A stretch of 64,000 bases of DNA from Labia minor. Taxonomy: Eukaryota > Arthropoda > Insecta > Dermaptera > Spongiphoridae. Below the pieces are notes generated by a model, which saw only the letters and a program-made list of their open reading frames with translations, did no database searches and had not been told where the DNA came from. How positions within the stretch are numbered: position 1 is the first letter of the stretch; each line of letters opens with the position of its first letter. Positions 1-11,405 of the stretch are shown here, one piece after another. The position numbers and the translations under genes were made by a program. Location of the stretch: positions 68,997,267 through 69,061,266 of the forward strand of contig OY720346.1 of the NCBI GenBank assembly GCA_963082975.1, written 5' to 3'.

Positions 1-1885
1 TAATCATAATGGGTAGAACAAAAAAATAATTGGATCTACAATAACAAGGTGGGGGGGGGAACAACAACAACAACAACAAATAGTACCTAGTGGTTTCAAA
101 TGAATATACTCGGCCACTGGTTTACAAGTTTTTATGGTATAACAAATTCTTCACTTTTTCTTATAATTATTGACTAAAATAAACTGATGTTAGTTTTTAG
201 AATAATTAATTTATTAAATATCTTATCTAAAATTGGTTAATTTAATTTTTTCTAATCATTTTATAACAATTTTGGTAATACCACTCTAGCACGTCATTTG
301 TTGAACTAGATAGATAAAAAAGGAATTTTCGATTCTAATTCATTATTTTGATGAATTATCAAGGACTGAACTAATGAAGGGCGAGTTTAGAATAAAAGTA
401 TTATTAAATAAACATTAAAGACAATATTTCACCCTTGAATAGGGTTGCTCACCTTTTCTCTCTCTTGCTTTGTTCTAGTATTTAACTTAATTACCTATAT
501 TAATATTCCATTATCTTTATTGTCATATGTAATTTTATTTTATGTCCACTCAATATGATTAAAAAAAAAATTACTTGGTCATTTGATAATTCGATTCTGT
601 AAAACTTGAAAAATAGTCGTTTTATCTTTTGGTTATCTGTTGGATTTTTAAGTTAATTTAAATACATTATAATTATTTTTTTATTTGTATAAAATTACTA
701 ATTCAGTGGAGGATTTAATTTTGGATTTATCAAAAAACTCATAAAATATTCTCAAATATATATTTTTTATTTGGAAAAAACTATTTATTGGCTTTATAAT
801 TTATAAATTAAGTAAATATAAGATTTTTAATCTATGAGTGAATTTACATAATATTATCAAGAATTGTGATTGGTTTTAAGAGTAGAATATAAACCTGTTA
901 TTTACATTCCCCTAGAATATTTTTTTTAATATTACTATTCTATTTTTTATCCTATTTCCCATAAGAATTGAGGGTTAAACAAAAAAAAAACCATTTTGAT
1001 ATTTGTTGTTCCTGCTGTTCAAGTTGATTTAATTTTAATTTAAGTTTTGTTTTTGATAAATGGGCCCCCGGTGAACACAACCCGATTGATGGAGGGGATG
1101 CGAAAGAAGATTGAGGGTGAGTGAGTCTGGGGGTAGTTCGGTGGAGACTCATCTTTCCAAATGGCCAGTTGTTCACAATACATAAATCATCGGCTGGCAA
1201 TAAACAAGCCCTTCTCTTTGTCTCTCTTTCTCTCTCTATCACCTTATATATATATATATATATATGAATAGAAGTTGATAGATCCGGTGAGGAGGGTTGT
1301 AATCGAACCCCTCCAACGACATTTGTTCCAGGGAGGAAGTCAATTTTTTTTTTCCACCCGAAATTATAAAAATCGCCATATTTTGCGAATAGGGTTATCT
1401 TTGTATTATAAATAAAAATAAAAACATAATAGTATATAGTATGTATAATAATATCTTGTAATAATCTAACTCTCCATGGACCATTTTATGATATTATAAA
1501 TCAAAATACTATTAATAAGGATTTTATTAAAAATATTATATGTACATAAATAAAAATGTGATTTGAAATATTTTCTTCTTCTTGTGATGATGAGGCTTTC
1601 TTCTTAAGAATATTTCTGATTCTAATGATAGGAAGCCTATTTGAAGTAACTGCCAGAAAAATGCCAATCTTTTCTTCAATAATTAAGCGAAGAATATCGT
1701 TTTTATTGCCATCCATGTTATGATTAATCTTAGCAGGTTCTCTTTCCATGCATTGTGATCGAGAACTTACTATAAGTAAACTTTTTGCTTATGAAATTTT
1801 CAGTAGTTTTCTGTAGATAATCATTTAAATTTGAGTATCAAATGGTCTAACAATTAATTTCTTTTCTTTTAAATTTTCTTCTTGT
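1..1885. other. AT-rich intergenic DNA, no gene recognised
   Basis: Mostly AT-rich, low-complexity DNA. A GC-richer island at about 1060-1230 has an open minus-strand frame, but it shows no recognisable domain and is rich in Arg, Ser and Pro as expected from skewed composition. A (TA)n tract lies at 1244-1265. I see no splice-bounded exon or RNA gene. Confidence 0.6.
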
Positions 1886-1899
1886 AGTGGGTTATTTGT

Positions 1900-2135
1900 A
1901 AGGCGCCACAGGGTGAGAGGAAGCGTAGCTTGCTCACATTCTCGTGGTCCCAAGTTTAGGTCCCAGGCCTGGCAAGGGAATTTCTCTAGGTGGGGTCTAT
2001 GGGGCAGAGTCAACCCATCCTCCAGGATTAAAATTGGAAAGCTACTTGATAAAAAGTAGCGCCTCCAATCAAGAAAATCAAGGTAAAGGTTGATAGGACA
2101 CCTATTTAATATAACCGACTTAATATGCGAGTCAG
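1900..2135 (+). mobile_element. tRNA-derived SINE, copy 1 (subfamily 1)
   Basis: The copy starts at the family head (AGGCGCCACAGGGTG). A degenerate tRNA-like head with a decayed B box follows (AAGTTTAGGTCCC here, against GGTTCAAGTCC in the best copy). The body carries the family hairpin GCTACTTGATAAAAAGTAGC, and the end is GTCAGAG. It is flanked by an exact 14-bp direct repeat, AGTGGGTTATTTGT, at 1886-1899 and 2136-2149, which is a target-site duplication and defines the ends. Four more copies lie in the window. It is non-coding and depends on a partner LINE in trans. The decayed B box suggests that this copy is no longer transcribed by Pol III. Confidence 0.9.
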
Positions 2136-2149
2136 AGTGGGTTATTTGT

Positions 2150-4297
2150 GTACCAATTGGTTCACATTATTATTTTAGCAGTTTTTCCACAAATACTAAC
2201 ACTTTTGTTTTATTTATGTTGATGCTCAGATAATGTTCACAATGTTCAACAACTTACTTGTATCCCTTTGAAGCAATTTGAGCCCAATATTGACTTTATG
2301 ATTAAATATACAGTATTTTTATGCAAATAGATAGGAGTTGATTACAACTTCATTGCACTTCTCCACGTACAATCTGTACATTTTTTCCAAAAGATATTTT
2401 CAAAAATATTTCTTACTTAAATTATTTATTTGATTTCTTAGAAAAAAACTTCAATCCTTGTCAATTCACTAGAAAAAAGTTAATGTTTTGAAATTTTCAA
2501 AGGATTTAGATTTTTAAATTTTATTATCCTCTAGCAAATGTAATTCAATTCTATGTAATTTTTTTTTTATTAATATTTTTAATTTATTTTATTTGCACAT
2601 GTCCAATTAGAAAATTAAATTTCATTTTTCTTTCCGGTATTAATTTTAATTAAAAAATCCCATTTAAATTAATGTTGAACAAAATGTAAATAAAGCAATT
2701 TAATTATATTTGTTGATATTTGAGGTAATAAATACGCCAGGAAAGTTTAAATAGCATATCAGCCAATCTGCAGTACTTAAAAGCCCGTGCGATACGATAA
2801 CATAACCCCTCCACTAACCTCCTTGCAATCACCGATACAAATGATAAATTAAATGGAGCTAGTTCTTGTTAATGTAAAGAAATCTTAAAAAAAAAACAAA
2901 TCATAAAATACTTTGTTCTGTATTTTTTTTTTTTTTTTGAGATTTGATAATATATTTAAAGCAACGGTCGGGGAATTTTTAATCATTCCACCTAAATATT
3001 TTAGTGTAAGTTGATATTACCCCATAGTGAAGAGAAACAAAAAAAAACGAAATCGCCTCTTTTTAGCTTCTTTCCTATTTTATAAAATAACGTTTTTCCA
3101 ATGGACTAAAAAGAATAAAATAATTTTTCTATAAGCCTGACAAAGTTTATGGATGAATTGCTTCATATTCAACGAAAAACGTTGGGCGCATTTATTTATT
3201 TATTATTATATTATATATTATATTATATTATATATATAAATAAATAATTTTTATTAATATGAGATTTTATAAATGTATATATATATATATTGTTTTCATA
3301 AAAAAAAGGTTATTCTATTGTTTTGTTTCCTTTCTATCGGGGACATAAATAAAAATAAAAATAAAAATAAACCCTCTTCATTGGCGATAAGACTGATTAA
3401 TAAGAATTCATCAGTAATTAATTTTATTGCTATAAAAAATTTTTAAATAGGTTCAAAATGAAAATCTATCTTGAAATCAATATTTATGTTTCAGAATCCG
3501 TTGTAAAAAAATTAATCTGAGCAATACAAAAGGAGTTAGTTACTAAAAGTAATTAATCGTTAATCAATTATATACAATTCAATTATATTTCTTCTATACC
3601 TTCTAGGGATTCATTGAAATATCTATAAAAATTTTCAAAAGTCTATCTCAATAAAAAGTCGATGAAAAATCGATTTCAATTTGTCAAAAGAGCGAACAGA
3701 CAGAGAGACAGAGAGACAGACGCCAAGTGAAGTGAAGAAAAACGTTATAAATACTAACAGGTTTATAAAATAGCAAATTAAAATTATATACTTTTTACTC
3801 ACATAAGTTTCATTTTTACCATTTGGGGTAATTTACCCCGGTTCCCCGAGTCGTCTATTTTTATTATATATAAATATATAAATATAATAATTATATTTTA
3901 CAATTAGAAATCAATTAATATATAAAAGAAAATATCTGTTTATCTGTTGGTTATGTTTCCATACTAATCATTTTCTCAGTTCATTTTACCTTTATTGTTT
4001 TATATTAAAAAAAATAGATTTATGAGTAAATCATTTTTATTTATTAATAATTTCTCGAAACTTTGCCTCAGTAAAGCGTAAGTATTTTTCTTACAGTTAA
4101 TAATAGTAAATAGAATTGTGCCAGTCAATAATCAAACTTTTAGTTTTTTCAGATCATTTTACGAATTATAAACCCAAAACGTTGATATCTATACCTAAAG
4201 AGATTTTCTAATAATTGCCTATATATATATCTAGGAAGAAGATAATATAGAAAAAAATTAGTTCTGTAATCATGAAGGATAATAAATAATATTCAAG
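2150..4297. other. AT-rich intergenic DNA with short simple repeats
   Basis: No gene recognised. T-runs lie near 2920-2940 and TATA-rich tracts at 3205-3240 and 3275-3290. GACAGAGA-type repeats at about 3698-3722 lie beside a block resembling the microsatellite flanks of the Helitron-like elements elsewhere in the window, so a decayed element may lie at about 3420-3860. I could not define ends for it. Confidence 0.5.
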
Positions 4298-4790
4298 AAG
4301 ACTTATTTAGTCTAAATTATTATCTAAAGGAATCAAAATTAAAATATATAAAACAATTATTTTGCTGGTTGTATTATACGGGTAGAGGGGTGGTCTATGA
4401 CCTTAGGAGTCGAGAGTAGATTTAGAGTATTTGAAAATAGGATTATTCGCAGCATTTATAGGCAAAAGAAAGATGAGGAGACTGAGTTATGGCGGAGTGT
4501 GCATAACGATGAATTGCATGACCTCTATGCATCTTCAGGGATAGTTAGAGTAATAAAACCGAGAAAGTTGCAATGGGCAGGACACAAGGAAAGAATTGGA
4601 GAGATAAGAAAAACTGACGAAAAGTCTGATGGGCAGACCATGTAGAAAAGGATGTAAGAGAAATAAGAGAAATTAGGAGTAGGTTGGGTGAAGTTCAAGG
4701 TAGGAACACTTGGACAAATGTGGTTGTTGCGCCAAAGAACCTTAGAGTTCAGTAAAGCCAGAGAGATAGATAAATTGATAGATACATAGA
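4298..4790 (+). pseudogene. Non-LTR retrotransposon (LINE) 3' end, copy 1, decayed
   Basis: The plus strand encodes the C-terminal part of a LINE reverse transcriptase polyprotein, downstream of the catalytic domain. Recognisable blocks are SKGIKIKIYKTII, then SRFRVFENRIIRSIY, then the HNDELHDLYASSGIVRVIK segment and LQWAGHKERIGE. The frame is interrupted after VVLYG by a stop and shifts frame before SRFRV. The sequence after the stop matches the usual 3' end and finishes in a GATA-type tail (AGAGATAGATAAATTGATAG). Three other copies of the same family lie at 26984-27955, 35405-36039 and 57665-57782, all on the minus strand. Peptides of this kind are common in arthropod LINE annotations. I cannot assign the clade (Jockey, CR1 or RTE-like) from this fragment. 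Confidence 0.88.
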
Positions 4791-6164
4791 TTTTGTACGA
4801 GCCGTTTCAGTTCGTTAGTGTCAGTGATAGTGCTAGTTAGTGCCGGGTTAGTAAATCACACAAAAAATTTGAAGTTTATAAAATTAAAAAGAATAAAACG
4901 ATAAATAATTTTTTTAATAATGATGGATTATTTTTTCTGTAATATCATAAAATAAATTAGCTTTAGTGTTTCAAATAGAATAATATTATAATATTTTATT
5001 TAAAAAAAAAAATATCTGTATGTTGTAAATTTATATAAAAAAAAGTATTGATTGAATAAAGTATTCCCCCATTCCGCCATTAAAAAACAATCGTACCAAT
5101 TAATAAATAAATTCAACTTTTTAAGTAAAATCTTGTCCCGGATCTCGATGTTTAATAATAAAACTTTTTTTTTTTTTTTATATCCCCTGGTATTTTTTCT
5201 TTTTCTTTTCCGCTAACCACTCCCACTCTTTTCTTTATCCCCACAACCATCACTTGCTTTCTACTACTTCTTCTTGGCGAATCCAATTTAATTACATTCC
5301 AGAATGTTAATTAAATTAAAATGTATAAGAAAATTTTATTTAACGGAAATGAAATGCTCTTTGAAGGGAAATATTTGGTTCATTATTAAATATGAAGATG
5401 GGAATGGACGAGAAACGGCCCAAAGGCCATCTGCTTCATTAGCAATTTAAATTAGCCTAATTTTGCTGCGAAATATTTAACGTGTAATGCTTATAGGTCT
5501 ATTAGATTAGATGTGTCATATGCTAAAACCTATCCAAGGGATGGCGCACACAGCCAAAAAAAAAAAAATTAATATTCTATTTCAAGTGAATTTTAGATTA
5601 TATGATGGCTAGAGGAAAAAAAAAAGAAAAAAATTAACGAAACAATACGAAAAAATGCTAATTTTTCAATTAGACTTGAAATGGACACTGCAATTGTTCT
5701 CGTATCAAAAATTAATTTTGTTATTCCCTTCCTTCTCCTTTAAATTGAATCAAAAAAACCTTTACGTTTTGTTTAATAAAAAAAAAAAAAAAACTAAATT
5801 AAATAGATTATCACACATAAATATATTTATTTCAATAAATTAGTATTATTTTCATGTTTTTAATTATTTATTTATTAAAATGAGAAACTTTATATTTCGA
5901 TTACACATGTATTTTTTTTTTTAATGATTAATTATTAATGAAAAATTAAACTATTTCATATGAACAAAAAAGCTCTAGACAATACTCTTTAAATAAAAAT
6001 TACAAATTGCATATGGTATGTTTTTGTTTTTAATTGCATTTTATAGAAATGAAATTAATAATTTATATTCTTTGATCATATTTTTGTGTATAACAAGTGT
6101 AATTTAGTCAAAAAATAATAAATAAAATTGAATTCAATTCAATGTAATTATATATAATATATAT
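4791..6164. other. AT-rich intergenic DNA
   Basis: No gene recognised. It contains A/T homopolymers (5163-5178, 5558-5568, 5778-5792) and, at about 5395-5550, a block of ordinary complexity listed separately as a possible conserved noncoding element. Position 4800-4850 has a short GTTAGTGTCAGTG-type stretch resembling the two-copy repeat at 17590 and 23832. Confidence 0.5.
5395..5550. other. Possible conserved noncoding (cis-regulatory) block
   Basis: This block differs from its surroundings: it has no homopolymers, it is not a copy of any repeat in the window, and it carries clustered homeodomain-type cores (ATTAGCAATTTAAATTAG and CCTAATTTTGCTG, with GTGTAATGCTTATAG nearby). No frame is open long enough to suggest an exon. 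The call rests only on sequence texture, so it is weak. An undetected old repeat is the main alternative. Confidence 0.2.
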
Positions 6165-6284
6165 TAGTGATTCTCAACCTGAGCGATTGACATCTTAAAG
6201 GGGGCGATTATTCTACTATACGCTTTTGGGGGGGCGATAGTTATTTTTGTTTTTGGGGGACGAAATCATTTTCAACTCTAAATA
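6165..6284 (+). mobile_element. hAT-like element end (family E), copy 1, interrupted
   Basis: It starts with TAGTGATTCTCAACCTGAGCG, close to the hAT terminal motif CAGTGRTTCTCAACC. The G-rich GGGGGCGAT and CGAAATCATTTTCAACTCTAAA blocks that follow are shared with copies at 13346-13989 and 51370-51638. The homology stops exactly where HINE family A begins at 6285, so this copy was cut by that insertion or by a linked deletion. No coding capacity. Confidence 0.7.
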
Positions 6285-6612
6285 AGCTGGAGTGTCTCCA
6301 CTCGACTATCTCGCAATTTGAATTGGATTAAATAACATAATATATTATATTTAAATTAAATTTAATTAATTATAAATTATAAATAATAAATATTAAACCA
6401 GCGCATGTTTGGCTTTTTATTGTTGGCACCATGGCACGTGTTGGCGCTTGAGATTTGCAGTGTTAAAAAATTAATTCTGGTACTTTCAGCGATTCAATCA
6501 AGCTGAAATTCTATATATAGCAGTTTTATACAATTATTAATCATGTGAAAAATTATCAAACATATATTTTTATTTTTACGGTCACTTTAGAGGAAAAAAA
6601 ATCAAAACGTTG
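6285..6612 (-). mobile_element. Helentron-like HINE family A, copy 1 (3' half)
   Basis: Read on the minus strand it ends in the family 3' structure: a GCGAGATAGTCGAG subterminal repeat, a GTGGAGACACTCC hairpin, then AGCTTATTT. It matches 11951-12280 nearly base for base in reverse complement. Homology stops at about 6612, before the microsatellite and the 5' hairpin, so it is truncated. The elements are non-autonomous. A Helentron Rep/helicase protein elsewhere in the genome would be expected to mobilise them. Confidence 0.8.
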
Positions 6613-6719
6613 TTATAGTTTGAAGCAAAATTAAAAAATAATTTATTTATTTATTTATTTTGTATAAAATCAAATAGATTTTTTTTTTTGAATGGAACTT
6701 TACTAATGCGTCATGCCTT

Positions 6720-6870
6720 TTAATTTCAAGAGTGGGAGTTGGTCTTGGTGTCATAATAATTTAATTGGCGTCATCAAAGGGGTCCGTTTAAGTGAAGCTT
6801 AATCCATCCATTAGCGACACACACTTCTACCCACCACGCCGATAATTGCGAGATCAATATCGATCATTAA
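6720..6870. other. Possible conserved noncoding block
   Basis: A moderately complex block outside the repeats. It contains TAATAATTTAATTGGCGTCA, TCATCAAAGGGGTCC and ATCAATATCGATCATTA, a clustered TAAT/ATCGAT texture typical of insect enhancers. No open frame or RNA fold is evident. Suggestive only. Confidence 0.2.
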
Positions 6871-7216
6871 CATAATATTAATCATATATTACAATACATT
6901 TTGTAGCTACCTCATTATTTAAAGGTGTAATTTAAAAAAAAAACTAAATGAACAATATATCTAGTATTTTCTTGATCTTTTATTCAATATTACCCCTAAA
7001 GATTGTTATTTTATTTTAGATAAATTCAAGTTTTATTCGAAAGAGTATAAAATATTTTGTTGGGAAAAGAAATTGCAATTTTTAAAAACAAAAAAATAAA
7101 AAAAAAAAGATTATACGTCAGTGTACAAAATTGTTTCTGAGTGAATAAAAAAAAATTGGTATATCGAATTAAAAATATTAAAATTTTATAGGACTAAAAA
7201 AATACTTTTTAGAAAT

Positions 7217-7506
7217 GAGGTGGTAAGAGTTGGTGCATCGTTCGACCCCCCACCCTCGGCCAAGCAGTTCCCGCGCTTGCCACTACCATTCATACAAAAC
7301 CTAACCTAACCTCGATAAATATTGTAAGAGGTGGGTGAATCTCAACTAATAAGATGTCTAATTCAAAAAAAACTAATAAACAAAATAAAAATCTTTGTCA
7401 AAATTACTATTTTATCACCCGGATCGTTTGAGTAGAAGACTGTAATGGAGGGGGTAGCCCCACCTCTCCTGGCCGCCACCCCTCATGCACCAACTCTTAC
7501 CTCCTC
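7217..7506. mobile_element. Foldback/MITE-like element with 22-bp inverted ends
   Basis: The left end (7217-7238, GAGGTGGTAAGAGTTGGTGC...) and right end (7485-7506) are inverted copies differing at one position. The 290-bp interior includes GC-rich ends (CCCCCCACCCTCGGCC; GGTAGCCCCACCTCTCCTGGCC) and no reading frame. No convincing target-site duplication flanks it, so the superfamily is unknown. Two CCTAA units at about 7302-7313 are too short to call telomeric. Confidence 0.6.
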
Positions 7507-8298
7507 GACTATAGAATGTTGGTTGATATTCACTTCTTGATCCACTTATCTATTAAATTATATTTATCTAAAATATTTAATTCAAGAATAGAATCTATTT
7601 TTCTATTTAGTAAAAAAAGATTAATTTGTTTTTTTTATAATTTCAATTATATTTTGTCTATGAATGGAATTTTCGATAACAAATTAACTTGCAAGTCCAC
7701 TAGTAAAGTAATTCTTTTTTGTTTTCTTTAATTAAAAATTTAAATCGTTATAAAGAAGAAATAGTACCTTAATACTGATAGAATTTCAGCACCGCAATCT
7801 GGATACGTTTTAATGTTGAAATAACTGAGAAGAGAAGAACCCACCTGAAAAAAAAATAAATGTTTTTAGTAAAAGTTTTATTAAGAAAAATAATTAATAA
7901 AAAAAAACATATTTCTAATTGAATTTATAAAATTATTTGTGAAACTATAATATCAATCTTGTCTTATTTTTTTGTTCACACACTTGATAATAATTTGCGA
8001 ATAGGCTAGTCATGTTTTTGAAATAACTTCCCGAAGTGGTTTATCAATGTTCTAATCTATAACCTAGATTGAAAATTAAGTCAGATTGGGGGTTGTTTTG
8101 ATAAAGCTAACCAACTTTCGATGATTTATGGTTAAGGTGAAGGGATTTTACTAGTTTAACAAACATCAAGTTAAGAAGCTAGGTAATCTTATTAGTAATA
8201 TTAATAAATAATTTAACTCAAATTAATATTAAATATATATATATATTTACAAAAATAAATAAGCAATAAATATTAATAAGCTTTTTATTCGATTTTTA
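7507..8298. other. AT-rich intergenic DNA
   Basis: A short open frame at 7516-7731 is low-complexity (Phe, Ile, Leu, Lys) and shows no domain, so it is treated as chance. Nothing else is recognised. Confidence 0.55.
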
Positions 8299-8992
8299 TT
8301 ATCTTGCCAGAGATAGTATTGCGATCGCGAAAATTTTCGATGTCGAGATTTTACTGATTTGATATGTTTTGAAGGTTCCTGAGTAATTTTCACTAACTGT
8401 GTGTGTGTGTTTGTTTATATGTGTGTGTGGGTGGACAAGATGACTCAAAAACGGTTTGAGCTAGAATAATGAAATTTGGTATACGGGCATTATTCAAAAT
8501 TCGTAGTTTTCTATCAACTTTTGAGAAATGTAGCTCAACTGGAAGAGGGTAATTACCTACAACGTTTAGATTTTTTCCTCTAAAGCACTTATTAACTTAT
8601 TTACTTAACTTATTTACTTAGCGCCCCTTTCCAGAAAATAATTTACTCAGTGCCCCATTGGAAATTAACATTTTTTAATTTTAATAACAATTAAACAGAA
8701 AGATAAATGTATCTATTTGCAAAATATTATAAATAAAGGTGTAAATTAGATACATTGAATTTATATATCTATTTATTGAATCGCTGAAAGTACCATAATT
8801 AATTTTTTAACACTGGAAATCACGCGCCAGCACGTGACGTGAAGAGCCTAGAATGCGCTGGTTTAATAAATATTATTTATTAATTCTAATTTATAATTTA
8901 TAATTAATTTAATTTAATTTAAATATAATATATTATGTTATATAATACAATTCAAATTGCGATATAGTCGAGTGGAGACACTCCAGATTTAT
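8299..8992 (+). mobile_element. Helentron-like HINE family A, copy 2
   Basis: The plus strand begins with the 5' subterminal hairpin (ATCTTGCCAGAGATAGTATTGCG). A CGATGTCGAGATTT block follows, then a GT microsatellite at 8398-8428, then the CAAAAACGGTTTGAGCTAG / GAAATTTGGTA cassette. The 3' part carries AATCGCTGAAAGTACC, the GCGATATAGTCGAG repeat and the GTGGAGACACTCCAG hairpin. The middle (about 8588-8765) is replaced by sequence matching the hAT element at 44025-44584. Confidence 0.82.
8588..8765 (+). mobile_element. Internal hAT fragment within HINE A copy 2
   Basis: The stretch around ATTTTAATAACAATTAAACAG and onward to GGTGTAAATTA matches 44095-44430 of the hAT element there. It lacks the ~230-bp retroposon found at 44172-44402, and so behaves as an empty site for that retroposon. 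It interrupts normal family A sequence between CCTCTAA and TTGAATCGCTG. Confidence 0.65.
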
Positions 8993-9919
8993 TTGATTAT
9001 ATTTTCAAATAATTAATAATAAAGGTAATAGAAATTTTTTGAGAGAAAATAGAAAAATGTTTATTTATTAATTCTATCAATTATATCAATTGAGCATTCA
9101 AGGTACATTTAATATTTAATATTATTACTAATTTTTTTTTTTTAAAAATATTTCAATTCAACTAGATTAATTACATTTTGAATTGATTAATAGATAAATA
9201 AAGTTAGAAGGAATGATGAATAGAAATTGAAATATTTTTATAGTAATTTAGTGTCAATTAGGGCATCTGTTTACCAGCAACAGGGTTGGTGGTTAATTAA
9301 CTCACGAGTTTACCGAAGGGGAAGAACAAAGTTCTTCTCCGTTCACACCAGTAACTTAGTCAAGTATATGAACCAAAGATTGGAACCAACGGTTTGATGA
9401 ATGGATTCTTTCACCCTCTCCCCTACCTTCCTCCCCCAAGCCAAAACACCCGGAAACACTGGGGAATAATAAGAAAAAGAAATTGGAACAACCCCCACAA
9501 GTAAAGGAGAAATAGAAATAATCCACAAAAAACGACGACAACAAAAACCATTTTGTTTCGATATAGCCTGTTGGTATTAACCATACCTGAATAATGAACA
9601 AAAGTTAATAGATTTTTTTTTAAATAAAATTTTATATTGTTTATATATTAAGAAATTTGAAAAAGTATTTTCCATACCGATACATAAAAGAAAATTATAT
9701 ATTTATATATTATTATTTATAAGTAAAATAAATAATAAAATCAAATCAAATTAAATAAAAACGTTTGCTAATTAAAAGGAAAAAACTGGACTCTTTATGA
9801 TCTGTTATGAAATTATTATATTAAAAGTTAGCCTCCAAATAAATACATCAATAGGTTTAAGAAATTTAACATTTGAAATTCTTTTTACTATTCCTTCTTT
9901 CATAGATTTTAATTTAATT
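8993..9919. other. AT-rich intergenic DNA
   Basis: No gene recognised. A somewhat GC-richer patch at 9340-9560 has open minus-strand frames in two registers, a sign of composition rather than selection. No domain seen. Confidence 0.5.
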
Positions 9920-9927
9920 GTTTTTTT

Positions 9928-11106
9928 CAGGGCTTCGAACCGTTATTTTTTTCGTTTCGGTTTTCGTTCCGGTTCAATAAAAAAAAAATATCAGTTCGGT
10001 TCCGGTTTTCGTTCCGGCAAAAATACCGGTTTTTTTCGGTTTTCGGTTTTCGGTTCAGTTCCGATTAATTAATTTTAAAGACCTTTTATTTGTATTAGAA
10101 ATTTAGGTCGGGGTATGCCGAATCTGCCATAAATTAGCGCCCGAAAAATATTTCTTGCTACCACCCTAAATCATACTACATGAATTGATACAATATAATA
10201 TAAATAATAATAATTAATTAAAGGTATAATAATTAGAAGTATATAATATAAGATGTTAATATAATTTATTAAACGGAACAAATAAGTATGAATATTTTTT
10301 TACATCCTTCTACTTTCACACACACACAAACACTCAACAAACGAAACAAATTCGTATATTTAATGTTAAAGTATACAGGATTCTTGGATATATTTACTTA
10401 CAATTATAACTATAATTATAAAAGATGAAAATTACCTCTAATTATTAAAATATCTTCCAATATATTTGTATTTAAACTATTTCTATTGTCTCGTAAAATA
10501 AACTTTAAACCAGAGAAAGCTCTTTCAACACTAACTTGTGTTGGAGTAGCTCCTAAAACCACCATTGCAATTTTGTATAAATGAGGAATTGTATTTTTAT
10601 TTTCCTCCCAAAATTCTAAAATAAGTTTTTTACTGTCTAATCTTCGTACCTGGTCAAAGTTATTCAATATTTGTTTAATAATTTTATTTATATTTATGAA
10701 TCATTTTCTTTATATCAATACATAACCCTGTAACAAATGGAATAAATAATTTAAAAAATTAATACTATCATTAATTCAAAATATCAGTATTAAACAAACG
10801 ATGAAAACATTAAATTCTGTATTGCGACTACGAGACGCTGCCAACACAACCGAAGGGAGAGTATGACTAGGACACTAATTTTTGAAACAGTTTTTAGCGA
10901 CACCATGCAGTACGAGACATAACTAATTAAAAAAAATTCGGGGTTGTGTGTTGCCAAAACGCCCAAAAACACCACTTCTGGCAACTCTGGATTGAACACT
11001 GAACTGAAATAAACCGATATTATTTTTTTCGGTTCAGCTCCGGTTTTCGTTCCGACAAAAATACCGGTTTTTTCGGTTTTCGGTTCAGTTCCGGTTCGAA
11101 GCCCTG
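9928..11106 (-). mobile_element. hAT DNA transposon, 1.18 kb, internally deleted
   Basis: The ends are inverted: CAGGGCTTCGAACCG at 9928-9942 and CGGTTCGAAGCCCTG at 11092-11106. An exact 8-bp target duplication, GTTTTTTT, lies at 9920-9927 and 11107-11114. Both features are diagnostic of hAT. Just inside each end are C/G-rich TTCGGTTTTCGGTT and CCGGTTTTCGTTCCG arrays in mirrored order, likely transposase-binding subterminal repeats. The only recognisable coding part is the transposase C-terminus on the minus strand. At 1.18 kb the element is too short for a complete hAT transposase, so it is non-autonomous. It abuts the 5' end of a HINE family B copy and seems to have inserted in that copy's T-rich flank. 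Confidence 0.93.
10416..10667 (-). pseudogene. hAT transposase C-terminal dimerisation domain fragment
   Basis: The 83-residue minus-strand frame contains the hallmark hAT C-terminal (Dimer_Tnp_hAT) pattern. A FWEENKNTIPHLYKIAM block is followed by VSVERAFSGLKFILRD and NTNILEDILIIRGN. In intact transposases (typically 500-700 aa) this region mediates dimerisation and carries the last part of the RNase H-like core. The upstream catalytic region and zinc finger are absent; the DNA towards 11000 has no matching frame. The N-terminal start shown is only the first Met of the open stretch. The fragment lies inside the hAT element, whose ends and 8-bp duplication support the assignment. Confidence 0.9.
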
Positions 11107-11114
11107 GTTTTTTT

Positions 11115-11405
11115 ACCGACCGACGATAGTAAGGGAGGTATTGTTTTCACCCCAAATTTCACATGTGGAGATTTTTACATATCTCCACGAATCAAGCATT
11201 TTCGTAACAGAAAAAAGTATTTCTAGCATGATGTCTGTCCGTCCGACCATTGTGTGTCCGTCCGACCATTGTGTGTCCCTCCGTTTAGATGTGTACAGCT
11301 TGAACGGCTCAACGGATTTTGATAAAATTTGGTATATTTACTTAATGCATCAGTAGCATGAATTATTCAACTTTTGGTGTATATTCGGAAATCGGAAGTG
11401 GTAGT
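11115..11405 (+). mobile_element. Helentron-like HINE family B, copy 1 (5' half)
   Basis: It starts at the family 5' end ACCGACCGACGATAGTAAGG directly after the hAT target duplication. It then runs through CACATGTGGAGATTTTTACA, a GTCC-type microsatellite, and the AACGGCTCAACGGATTTTGAT / AAATTTGGTATATTTACTTA cassette to CGGAAGTGGTAGT. The 3' part with the terminal hairpin is missing. A short open frame through the microsatellite recurs in the copy at 18377 but looks like a by-product of repeat composition. Confidence 0.82.

Noticed and set aside
7302-7313. CCTAACCTAACC, like the insect telomeric TTAGG repeat
   Set aside because: Only about two units, inside a foldback element; far too short for an interstitial telomere call.
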